Positions 9,580-19,379 of a stretch of 21,076 nucleotides of DNA are shown in pieces; position 1 is the first letter of the stretch, and each line of letters begins with the position of its first letter. The notes below the pieces were generated by a model. The model saw only the letters and a program-made list of their open reading frames with translations. It was not told the DNA's origin and made no database searches. The stretch lies in NCBI GenBank assembly GCA_014925825.1, contig JACGCK010000483.1, forward strand, positions 1 through 21,076, given 5' to 3'. Position numbers and translations under genes: made by a program. Source of the DNA: Pholiota molesta. Its lineage: Eukaryota > Basidiomycota > Agaricomycetes > Agaricales > Strophariaceae.

Positions 9580-10735
9580 CCCGGTAGACCACATTTTTAG
9601 GTCGTAATACTAAAGGGAAATGGCATTAGACTGCTTAATCCATGCGATGCTCCGAACCTAAGCATTCAGCAAATGCATCTTCCTGCAGGCGGAAAGTTCT
9701 AGCGCACCCTCATCGCTGGCAACGCAGCCGAGAGGACCCTTGATGGCACTAATAGCGGCGTTTTACGCCGTTTTTTTAGGTCCCCGTGCGATGCGCAATG
9801 GCCTAGAAACGCGAAACGGGGTGGGAGGAGAGGGTCATGCTCGGTAGGGCTATCCTTGGCTGCCCCCGTCTGGCCGCTCCAAATTTCGGGGGTCTATTAG
9901 AAGATCATTGGAGCTATGTATTACCTCATTTCTGAGGCTTCCAATTGAATTTGCGAGAGAGAACAAGCTCTGAGATTCGATTGATTGAATCTTGATTACT
10001 CGCCGTCGTCGTGTACATCCCGCCGCATCGCGGTCGCAGCACTAAAAGAAAAATGCTAGTACTAGATACATGTATGTAATAAACGACCCTGATATATAAT
10101 CGATACGTCTTCTGCGTTTCCAATGGCGAATTGGGAGAGGAGGAGCGCATCGTTACAGCAGTGATGGATTTCCAAACGCTCGTCTTTATGTTCAACTAGA
10201 ATTGATACCAAAAACTTTAATAGACTAGGTATAGCTAACCATGGCTAGCGGGCGTCCTTTTATGTGTAATACAAATGCGCACAATGTTGAGAGCATGTGT
10301 ATTGCGGCACATTCAGCGCCGGCGCCTAAAATGGTGACATGGTACACACAGCGCTTAGCCTTGTCCGCTCCCAGCGACAAGCCGCCAACGGTGTCTTCAG
10401 TGATACTTCTCTCTACTTCAATTAATAAGGAAGAAAATAATTCGAAATGACGGTTGAATTCTGATCAAACAAAAATGCCGACCATTTGGTATTGCAAATC
10501 TACCAAACTTCTCATTCAACTTTATGATTTCCAGAAGATAAATCTATTCACCTATCAATACTACATCGTACTACTGTATATTTGATCTCCCAGGGCTCTC
10601 CGAAGTTTTTAATAACAGCCAAATGGTGGAAACACACGGAAAGTGCTATCCTGTTATGTAGCACTGGCTGCACTGCATGAGCACCTGTTAAGAAGCCTCT
10701 CGCAACGCTTCAACCTCATGCGTACACTCAATATC
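9580..10735. repeat. Imperfect tandem ~1 kb repeat, unit 2, copy A
   Basis: This is the second unit of the pair, starting CCCGGTAGACCACA. It is about 20-30 per cent different from unit 1 by eye and somewhat longer at its distal end. It contains a perfect CGGCGT-TTT-ACGCCG hairpin followed by seven T (9756-9777). It ends near CTCGCAACGCTTCAACCT at 10699-10716, the same motif that closes unit 1. Confidence 0.85.
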
Positions 10736-11287
10736 ATGATACCTGTGCACTTGCCATAACTTCTAAGTATCTGGAACGCAAGATTCATGTAAATATTCTA
10801 TTTGTTTTATTCGGCACTGGGCAGTCCCGTATGTAGGTTACATTATAAGGACATTGCCGCTCGCAATGCTTCCGCCGCGTTGCCCAGAATTATGTTTGCC
10901 ATACATACTTAGGCTAAAATATAACGAAATTTCCGCTCGCAACGCTTCAACCTTGCTCAAAAGTACCGTGTCTATCATAACGGACTCCACTCGATTCAGC
11001 CACGTACACAAGCACAAGTTTCCGGCAAGTAGCAGTGCAAGGCACCCTTTTACTTGGAGATATTTATCCGATTTTGTCACTAATAATGACAATGCTTCTG
11101 ATGACGTTAGCAGAAAGAAGCGGGTTTTTTGAATTTGCGGCGGTGATTTGGGGATGGAGGCAATGATCTGACTTCTGTTGTATACTTGGCTTCTTGTTAC
11201 CGCACACACGCATATACTTATTCGAAGCAGCCAACAGTGATTCTCGTTACGTTTGGGTGGTGCTTAGTACGGGGCTATTTTCGGAGA
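10736..11287. repeat. Distal part of copy A with two ~76-base mini-repeats
   Basis: Segments at about 10835-10876 and 10911-10953 are similar. Each has TTA..CTA/GTTACATTATAA-like sequence leading into CCGCTCGCAAYGCTTC. They are tandem imperfect units of about 76 bases (75 in copy B). No gene was recognised; the rest is unremarkable AT-rich DNA. Confidence 0.6.
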
Positions 11288-11901
11288 TAAATAACATGGA
11301 AAGGCATTGAGATGGTTTGTGTGAGAAAGGTTTGATCTGATTTGGAGAACTGTGCTGAAAAAAAAAAATGTTATTAGGATAACAAAGACAGGAATCGAAG
11401 CCGTGGGTAGCAAGAGAAGGACTATCATATGGTATGAGACTTGAGAGGTTTATCCCTGAGCACTGAGCCTGAGCAGTAATTTTGCAGGGGTCGGGTAGCA
11501 GTAGTTTGGGCCTAAGGAGGCAATAGTAATGCCTGTGAATTTGCCGTGCATTCTAAAATTTAGTGATCGGAGCAATGGTGATGGGGATGTGGAAGAGCTG
11601 GTATGGCTTGGCAAGCTGTGAGTATAAAGACTGGAAGGTTTTGGAAGGAATCCGTACCATTGTAACCCGTCGTAATGCGCTATTTTATTCCTGTTTGCGA
11701 CCCCATCCACTGCCCTATCTGTGACAATGTTGCTGTATCTTAGCAAGTGAGTAATCTATCCCATATCTTTATCTTTCATGTAACGCACACTAATTGAGAT
11801 TATTTCCAACTCAGATCGTCATTTGTAATTTAAGCGCCCATAGATCATGGCATTGATTGTGCGCATCCGCCTCATTTCTACCACTCTGCCTTTCATGCTT
11901 A

Positions 11902-12590
11902 GGTCAGTCCCAAATCAATTTTCCGAGTTCCTGTGGCTGTTAACCTGACACTTTATCAACTCTTTCGTTGTTGCCGCCTTTTGATATTCGGATTTCCGCG
12001 AGCAATACTATGTAAGTGATTTCGCTCTATTGTGGTGCATTGTTTTAAAATTAGAGATTTGGATTTCCGGCGAGATACCCTATGTGCACTATCACATACA
12101 TCTTGCTTCTACCACTCTGTCCGCTCTGCCCTTTCATGCTTAGGTCAGTACCAGAGCTTGGTTTGATTTGCATCTGGTACTCATTTGGTGCTGAGATCAG
12201 TCCCCTACTTTAAATTTGATTTTCCGAGTCCCCGCGGCTATCGACGCAAGATCACGCAAGGTTACACATGTGATGCCTTGGTCAGTCCCAATGTTAGACT
12301 TGATTTTTCGAGTTCCCGTGGTTATCGATTCTTCTATTACTGCAGCCTCGAGCCTTTTAAATGTTAGATATGGTATGTGATTGATTCCGAACGTTTTATG
12401 TCATTGCAGTGCTGATTGTGCGGGTCGTATTCAAATTAGATATTTGGATTTCCCGCGAGCAAGGCTATTTAGTCTTGATGTAAGTAGTTTTGCTCTATTC
12501 CGGTGCGTTAGACGTTTGGTTTGGCCGCGAGATTGCCGTTATGGTCTCCGCAAGGTCTCCTTGTAAGTGATTTCCTATGTCTTCAGTGGT
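11902..12590 (+). repeat. Degenerate repeat boxes linked to splice-donor-like sequence
   Basis: Box 1, TCAGTCCC followed by TTTTCCGAGT.CC.G.GGCT, occurs at about 11902-11942, 12196-12246 and 12280-12331. A leader, CTACCACTCTG..CTTTCATGCTTAGGTCAGT, precedes it at 11879-11909 and 12110-12149. Box 2, GGATTTCCCGCGAG (one base variable), occurs at about 11990, 12060 and 12447. At 11990 and 12447 it is followed by ATGTAAGT and TTTCGCTCTATT-like sequence; a looser member (GGCCGCGAG...TTGTAAGTGATTTC) is at 12523-12570. The boxes keep one orientation. Confidence 0.6.
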
Positions 12591-13107
12591 TTCAATCACA
12601 ATTCCAGCCCAATTTTGACTTTTCACGAGTCACGACGCGGATGCCAGTCTTGTCATTGTCAAGTGTGCCAGTGTAGACAGTAAGTGGTTCTGACTTGACT
12701 TGACAACTTTTGCTTACCATGTCGTCATTAGGACTTGTGATTTCTTCCGTGTTTCCGTATGAATCTCGCGGTAAGTCCATACTGAAATACTTGCAAAAGT
12801 GTTTGATTTAACTATTGGCCTTGCAGATAAAGATAATTGTGTCCGTTTCACATCTTGCGTGCAAAGTCAGTATTCTACTGGTGTTGATGAGTCTAATCGG
12901 ATTTTTGAAGATATTGCGCCTGTGTGCGACTTTCGTCAAGCGCACAGACGGCCGAATCATTGAAAACGAAATGGGACATACTCCACATTTCCGCGTCTTT
13001 TTACTTCATCACAGGAACTCAGCCGCAATTCCGTTTGTAAGTGTCTTGTAATTCATTTCATTGCAGACTACTAATTGGAGATACAGAGTAGGTAGATAGA
13101 CGTGGGG

Positions 13108-13146
13108 TGCGGATAGCTTGCCCTTCGGGGTGGGCTAACCTCTGCG
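13108..13146 (+). other. Long hairpin with UUCG tetraloop
   Basis: TAGCTTGCCC (13114-13123) pairs along all ten bases with GGGTGGGCTA (13128-13137) around a TTCG loop closed by C-G, the very stable cUUCGg type. Three pairs are G-U, so the fold works only in plus-strand RNA. TGCGGA (13108-13113) can extend the stem with TCTGCG (13141-13146) past a three-base bulge. The strand-specific wobble pairs suggest an RNA structure. An ACA follows at 13149-13151 and AGAGTA precedes at 13085, so an H/ACA-type RNA is a weak possibility. Confidence 0.45.
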
Positions 13147-13470
13147 CGCACAGTACCAGAACCCGATTGCGCATTGCGACCTACGCTCATTTTAAAAAAC
13201 GTACCTCCGTTTAGGCAATTTCAACACCCAAAATCGTCCTTTTCCCTCTGGATTCGCAACTAAAAGGACGTCATCAGCACCCAAAATTTGAAGGCTACTC
13301 TACAAAATATGATACAGTAGTCAAGTAAGTACATCTACAAAAGAAAAGAAAAAGCTAATATACAGCGCCCATGTATACGTGCACACATCCAGCCCACACA
13401 CCCAAACTCAACCGTGGCGACCCATCAACCAGTCCGACACCGCCCCATCCTGGGCAGCGCAGCAGCGCAA

Positions 13471-14959
13471 TCATACATCATCATCCACCAAATCCCACTC
13501 ATCGTCCTCCTTTGCGGCTTCTTCGATCCGCTCCCTCGCGATACCGCTCGTAGGATGGTTCACCCGCGTCACGCGCGGGTGCGAGGCAGGGTTCGCCGTC
13601 GTAGCCTGCAGGAGCTGGGCAAAGTCCAGCGTGAAAGAGGCTGGGGTAGGGGGCGATAGCGGCGGATACGTTTCGTGTGATTTTCTGGTAGATATTTACG
13701 CATCAGTCATTCTGTTGAGACTAAGAGAAGAACGCCGAACGCACCTCCCGAGTTCTGAGCTGCAGCAGACCATCCAGAGGTTGCTCAGCACGTCGCCGGC
13801 ATGGCTCAGCGAGACGTCCACGCTCTGTGTATAAGCTAGGTAAGAGACGTTATACAGAAGCATCGACAGCGCGGTGGTGAACGACGATTGCAGTGACGAC
13901 GCCGGCGGGTCGGCCGAGACGACGGACGCCGCCAATGACGTCGAGTCGGCGACACGCGGGTGGGGCGACGAGTGTGTGCGCCGCGCAGAAACCGCAGAGA
14001 GCGGCGGCGCGGGCGCAGGGGAAGAGGAGAGGTGCAGTGGGTGCTTGGCGTACCATCGCGCCCACCCGCCGGTCTCCGCGCCCTTGATCGCGCCGATCCA
14101 CGGCTGGCCGACGCCGAGCTTCCCGCCTGTCCAGATTATCTCGAATGGAAGCTTTATGCCAAGATAGAACGTGAGCAACGAGAGGAAGTGGATGGTGTGC
14201 GTTAGCACGGCATTGATATGGTCCGGAGGGTATCCTGCACTACTTCATCAGACAGTGTTCAAGTCGTTAGAAGAGCACCACTCACGTCGCATGTCCCCTG
14301 GAACAGGCAGTATCAGGTCCCCAATCGTCCACTCGCCCTTCGTCCCTGCCTTGCCCCCGATGGGCGGCCGCCCACCGACCTCGACTACGTGGAATACTTC
14401 GACGAGCTCCTGCACGAGACCTGAGCGCGCTCGCGCGATGGCCGTTGAGAGATTGAATAGGGCCTCGCTGTCGCGCGAGGGTGGCGGCGGGGACGACGTG
14501 CTGCTTGGCATGTTGGATGATATGTGCAGTTTCGCGGCTGAGATGCTTCGTCTTCGCGATGCGAGTGTCTCGCGGAGAGTTCGCAGTCTATCTCGTTCTT
14601 GTGGCACGTCAGACATACCCATGGACTGCGCGGGTAAGGGAACTCACTGCGCTCGTTCTCCTTCCTCAGCTTCGCAAGTCCGATCTGCAGCTCCTCCACT
14701 TGTCGTTCGCAAGCACTCAGATTCGCGCGAGATAGTCTGCCAGGTGCCATGGTCTCCGCGAGCGCCTTCTTGGCTTTCGCCACATGCTCATCTCGGTCTA
14801 CAGCATAGTGCTGCGTTTGTTGTCCGAGATCGTGATACTGACGAATGCGAGAATCGTGTCAATCAAAGGACGTGGCTAGGGGTTTGGAACGCACTGAGTC
14901 TTCAGGCAGTTTTCACAGTAGAATTGGCGCTGTTTGAGTTCGCATATCTTGCAGTCCAC
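13471..14959 (-). pseudogene. ATG14: ATG14 copy B, start codon lost and frame shifted
   Basis: The five exon positions of copy A are recognisable at 14959-14895, 14837-14648, 14597-14286, 14234-13745 and 13684-13471, with usable splice sites. Two defects are seen. The ATG of copy A reads GTG here (plus-strand cat became cac at 14957-14959), within a cluster of two substitutions and one deletion, and the frame upstream hits TAG without another ATG. Exon 2 begins TATCACG where copy A has TATTCACG, so one base is missing and the spliced frame stops within exon 2. Exons 3-5 remain open and most differences there are silent or mild. The loss is therefore recent, or the frame break is a base-calling error; the start-codon change is harder to explain that way. 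Use of a non-ATG start or another splice acceptor cannot be excluded. Confidence 0.75.
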
Positions 14960-15565
14960 GACGAGAATCTACCGATGGGTGTGCCACTGCGGTATGGACA
15001 TGGTATTGGCCGTCGTTGCGTATAATTACACGGTCACCGCGTGATGTTTTGGTAAGATTCGACTGAGTTTAAAATTGGGAGTGGCACTTGCCGCCAGGGC
15101 CGACAGGCTCGGCGCTCGATAACGGGGGAAGGCTATGGTTGAGGCTGGTCTGCCCTGAATGAGGGTCTAAGATCGGATCCCGTATTTTACACTGGAAGGC
15201 TGCGAAGATTTGCCCCGAGACGCAAGCAGCGAAGTAGCCATTCGACGATAGATTGGTAACAAACGGGAATACTGCTAGAAAAGACGTTTGTGACGTTTGG
15301 GATCCTGAAATCCAAAAGTTCGCTGAATTTAGAATCTGAGGCTCGACGAATGGCCAGAAGCAGAGTACTCGACAATGATGGGGACTTTGGCATCTTCATT
15401 AGGTTACAGAACACATACTTATGTAGTTTTGATCTGAAGCTGTGTGAATGACAACCAACAAGTCAAACTCAGTTGAAACTCAGGACGCTTGGACCTGGCC
15501 ATTCAGCGCCCTCACTGCCACTGCCACTCAGAATGGATCCCCGATGATTCCAATGACTCGGGAGC
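14960..15565. other. Divergent intergenic region upstream of ATG14 copy B
   Basis: This is the counterpart of 5117-5739, shortened by small deletions including one CTGCCA unit near 15520. No gene was recognised. Confidence 0.4.
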
Positions 15566-15787
15566 ATGGAGCCTGATTTGGTAAGTACGGAGTGGTACTT
15601 GCTGCCCTTTTGTTCGTCTCCTGTACTCTCCCCTCCCTTCCCCGCACTTGTGCTTCAACGTCAGCCTCTGTCAGCTCGCGTTTCCCTCGGATCAACATCC
15701 CGCGTCGCCCTCCGCTCCGGCCTCCCTACCCACCATCTCCGTCCCGCATCGCCTCCGCCGTTCTCTTCGCCATCCATCCCCCTCGCC

Positions 15788-16281
15788 GTCCGCTCCAGCC
15801 TACACACCACCACCATCAGGTACGATGCAAAGCCGCGACGACTATCTATCTATGGGGGTCAAAAGCGACGGGCGCCGATGAGGTCTAGAGCACCGACGGG
15901 TACGTCCACATTGGAACCTACGGGTTCGACAACTCACCCACACGCTCATCACAGCGCCGCCACGGCGCCGACATCAACACGCCACTCAACGCAGCAGCAT
16001 CAGTCGCCAGTGTAGCGCAGGGTGGGCCGGCGAGCGCGACGACGACGTCGGAGTGTCCGCTCCAGCCTACACACCACCACCAGCGGGGTGTCCAAGGTAC
16101 GATGCGCACAGAAACAAAGCCGCGACGACTATCTATCTATGGGGTCAAAAGCGAGGGGCGCCGATGGGGTCTAGAGCACCGACGGGTACGTCCACTTTGT
16201 GACTTACGAGTTCGACGACTCACCAACATGCTCATTACAGCACCACCCCGGCGCCGACATCAACACGCCACTCAACGCTCA
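15788..16281 (+). repeat. Two imperfect ~270-base tandem units inside the unknown locus, copy B
   Basis: Unit 1 is 15788-16054 and unit 2 is 16055-16281, with the same landmarks as in copy A (shared GTCCGCTCCAGCC start, GTACGATG, CTATCTATCTATGGGG, GCGCCGACATCAACACGCC). Confidence 0.8.
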
Positions 16282-16578
16282 GTCGTTCAGGACAGCGCAG
16301 CGCACAGCTAGCGGGGTAAATACACCGCGTCCGCGGACGAGAGCATTCGTGCGCAGAGCGTCGCCGTGCAGCAACAACCGCTTACCGCAGGTACAAGTCT
16401 TGAAGACGACTCCGCCGCCGCCGCCCCGCGCCGCTAAGAACGATGGCCAGCCACTGACGCACGCCGACGTGGAGAGAGGGAGACATCTGTCAGAGACGAG
16501 GTGGGCAGCGTACCCGGTGCCAAGTGCAGATGGCAGAGAAGGCAAGGGATCTGCGCGGCCGCAGCGCGAGGGCAGTCA

Positions 16579-17209
16579 GTAAGTGCAGCGCCGATTCGCG
16601 CGTGCAGGAAGGACTTACTGCCGTGAAGGTCAGCGCACGCCGCCTTCGTGCGGCATATCAGACGCGTTGGCAGAGCGCCTGCGGGGTTGAACCACGAGGC
16701 GGACAGCTCGATGGCCAGGGGCTTGTTCTAGTTACCAACGCGGACAACGACAACGATAACGATAACACGCAGAAGGATATGGGATGGACGACGGACGGCG
16801 TGGCTTGGACGGCAACGGCTCGATTTGCGAGGGTGTAGAGGACGAGAGCAACGGCGCAGCTGTCAGAAAAACATCAGTGAGTACTGAACCGCTTCATCGT
16901 ATACACATTACTCACGGCGATATAGCCTCGAAGACGCTCGCGCCGCCTTTCTTTCCGAGCCGAGCCGCGGGATCTCCAGGAGTTCCGGACAAGGACAAGC
17001 CAACTGCAACACACGGCAGCGCGGAGACATGGAAACGCGGGTCAGGAACGCGGCGCCTTCGAGCGGAGATGGACAACCTACCAGTGGGAGTACGGGGTGC
17101 GGGGCGCAGCGCAACGCGAGGGCAACAGTGAGTGCCGCGCCGATTCGAGTGTGCACGCACGACGGACTGCCCGTCAAGTCGGCGTGCGCCGCCTTCGTGC
17201 GGCATGCAG
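16579..17209 (+). repeat. Second repeated splice module in the unknown locus, copy B
   Basis: The module pair starts at donor-like GTAAGT (16579) and GTGAGT (17128), identical to copy A, each ending with the GCCGC/GCGGC hairpin. Confidence 0.7.
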
Positions 17210-17949
17210 ACGTGGTGCGCAGACTGGCGCTTCGTCCTGGCCCACGAACGACGATGCGAACAGCTGCGAACAGCTCGGTAGGTGAAGATCCCGCCCGTCT
17301 GTCCCACTTACCAAAGAGGACGACGACCACGAGCGAGCTGGACGTGGGATGGAGGCGAGGGCGGCATCTCTGCTGCTCCGCGATATCGGTGAGCACGGTT
17401 ATTAACGTTAATGGCCGTTACTTACCCCGGATTTATCCAGCATCGAAGCTCGTTGACTCATCGCGCAAGGGCACGGCGCCTGCGTATCGCGCATCATTGG
17501 CGAAGACGAAAGTTCAGGCGCTGTGAGGCGCTGCGGGTAGCGCTAACAAATATCACGGCTGCAGACACGAACAGCAACCCACTTACTATGCATTCCAGAT
17601 GAGCAAAGGGCTACCTGAGCAGGAAAGATCGCATTAGTGCGGTGCGTATTCGACGCTGAAGGACACGCGCTCACCTCATAGATGTCTGTTGCCCGACGCC
17701 GTCCAGTGTTTGTACGCGGCATGAAATGTGACGTTGTGCGCAGGCGGCTGTGAACGGCTGTGTACTGCAGTCGACGTAAGGTGCGACGAATTAGTGATCA
17801 GGTTTATCATTTAAGAATGACAATAGCTCACTTATAGGACAGGTGCACCACATCGCCATCGACGAGTGGACGTGCGGAGGAGGACAGCGCTGACCAGATG
17901 CAGCAGAATTGTCGAGCTCGGCGGGATAGAGTGCGAAGTGAGAAGACCA

Positions 17950-17990
17950 GGAGAGGAGAGGAGAGGAGAGGAGAAGAGAAGAGAGGAGAG
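17950..17990 (+). repeat. GGAGA purine microsatellite, copy B
   Basis: Same purine run as in copy A. The GGG just after it is GG here, the first of the one-base losses in this half of copy B. Confidence 0.9.
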
Positions 17991-18371
17991 CGGATGAGGG
18001 ACTGAGAGGGATAATCCGTAGCCTTATATACAGCTTTGGTAGATGTGTACGTACTTGGAATGAAAATGGTGGTTTCGGGGATACTTCGTCCGTCCGCGTA
18101 TGCTAAGCGAATCGCGATCCGTATCTCCTCCTCCGTTTCCTCGTCCGCGCGCGTTGCTCCTCCTTGCCTGTAACTGGTAGAACATACTAGTTATCAATAA
18201 GAAAGCTTCTATCCCATTTCTATGATGACTAGAATACAAAAAAGCGACCAATTCATTGTATTTCTATTCGTTATCGAGAACGCAGTTCATGTTTCTACAT
18301 TTTTCAAATTGTGAACCTCGTCTGTGCAGCGGCCAAGGATCATCGCTACCCACACACTTAGCAGCCCCTGA
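17991..18371. other. AT-richer non-coding stretch before the tandem ~1 kb repeats, copy B
   Basis: Counterpart of 8189-8570, apparently identical apart from the one-base loss at its start. No gene was recognised. Confidence 0.3.
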
Positions 18372-19362
18372 CCCGGTAGGCCATACTCCTATGTCGTAAA
18401 ACTATAGGGAAATGGCACTAGAATGCTGAATCCATGCAATGCTCCGTACCTAAGCATTCAGCAAATGCATCATCTTGCAGGCGGAAAGTTCTAGCGCGCC
18501 ATCTACGCTGGCAACGCAGCCGAGAGGACCCTTGATGGCACTAATAACGGCCTTTGAAGCCTTTTTTTTAGGTCCCCGTGCGATGCGAAATGGACTGGAA
18601 ACGCGAAACGGAGTGGGAGGAGAGGGTCAGCATGGTACGGATATCCATGTCTGCCCTACCCTGGCCGTTCCAAATTTCTGGTGTTCACTAGAAGCTTGTT
18701 GGATCTATGTATTACCACACATTTGAAGCGTTTACAAGTAATTGAGACCAGAGCAGCGGATGCGCTCTGCACGCTCTTAGTGTTTGAATCTTGATTGGCC
18801 GTTATCTCGTACATGCCGCCGCATCGCGCTCGCAGAAATAAGGAGAAATGTTAATACTGTAGATATTTATGTAATATACAGTCCTGAATTGAGATCGATA
18901 CATTTCTTGTGTTTCAACTGGCGAATTGGAGAGGAGGAACGCATTGTTATTGGAGTGATGACTATCCAAATGTCTGTCTCTGTGCACAACTGGAAGGGAC
19001 ACTACAAATTATAAGATATTAGGTACAGCTAACCATGTCTTGGGCCGACTCCTCATGTGCAATGAAAAGGCGCACAATCCTGGGAGCATGTGTATTGCGT
19101 CACATTCAGCGCCGGCGCCTAAATCGGTGGCACACTACGCGCGGCGCTTTACCTCGTGCGCTCGCGGCGACAAGCTACTAACGGCTTCGCAAAGAGAGTT
19201 ACCATCTACTCCAAACTATATAGAACAAACTTGTAATGGGGGTTAAAACCATTCCATAATGCAAATTCACCAAATTCTTCAACTTACCAACGGAGCGCGC
19301 AGATATGACATGAATAATGTCAAGTCAACCCGCTCGCAACGCTTCAACCTCGCATGTACGAT
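18372..19362. repeat. Imperfect tandem ~1 kb repeat, unit 1, copy B
   Basis: Matches 8571-9562 with one base lost in a GGG run near 18927 and no substitution seen. Confidence 0.85.
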
Positions 19363-19378
19363 TCATTAATATTAATGA
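19363..19378. repeat. 16-base perfect palindrome at the tandem-unit junction, copy B
   Basis: TCATTAATATTAATGA, identical in sequence and context to 9563-9578. Confidence 0.9.
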
Positions 19379-19379
19379 G

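Larger units (their letters stand above)
3411..11287. repeat. Large direct duplication, copy A
   Basis: Sequence from about 3411 recurs in the same order and orientation from about 13297 (copy B). The coordinate offset is 9855 near 3559, falls to 9802 by 6722 and to 9789 at 11287, so copy A is slightly longer. Copy B reaches the window edge at the base matching 11287, so the true right end of the duplicated unit is unknown. The first ~110 bases are only loosely matched, with several indels; the match is strong from about 3518. The unit carries ATG14, an intron-rich unknown locus and a tandem-repeat block. Confidence 0.95.
11288..13296. other. Spacer between duplication copies, single-copy in this window
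   Basis: No protein gene was recognised. The proximal part (11288-11760) has an 11-base A run at 11358-11368 and open frames without family likeness. From about 11880 to 12590 it contains short degenerate repeats, annotated separately. Several GTAAGT sequences lie on the plus strand (12012, 12479, 12559, 12771, 13036), suggesting a spliced plus-strand transcript. If the duplication is a true tandem with a ~9.8 kb unit, this spacer should recur after 21076. Confidence 0.5.
15566..17899 (+). other. GC-rich intron-rich locus of unknown function, copy B
   Basis: This is the counterpart of 5740-8097 with the same splice-like sites. Differences from copy A are concentrated in the first 900 bases: a 12-base unit is missing near 15717, one base is missing near 15779 (shifting the Pro/Arg-rich exon), and 10 bases are missing near 16012. 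One base fewer in the C run near 16427 joins two segments into a 127-codon frame (16199-16582) that is broken in copy A; that frame ends at a GTAAGT donor. From 16524 on the two copies look identical to about 17990. Confidence 0.4.

Noticed and set aside
8571..10735. Paired LTRs of a retrotransposon
   Set aside because: The two units abut with only a palindrome between them; there is no internal coding region, primer-binding site or TG...CA ends.
11370..11460. tRNA-like or polymerase III signal on minus (CTTCGATTCC-like B box, then eleven T)
   Set aside because: The T-arm closing pair is C-C, no matching acceptor stem exists, and no A box is convincing.
12590..13070. Box C/D snoRNA (TGATGA at about 12885)
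   Set aside because: No matching CTGA box D at a suitable distance and no terminal stem.
14171..15025. 284-codon plus-strand open frame, the longest in the window
   Set aside because: It lies antisense to the ATG14 copy B exons, and its copy A counterpart is broken. The minus strand reads the Atg14 cysteine motif and coiled coil with consistent splice sites.
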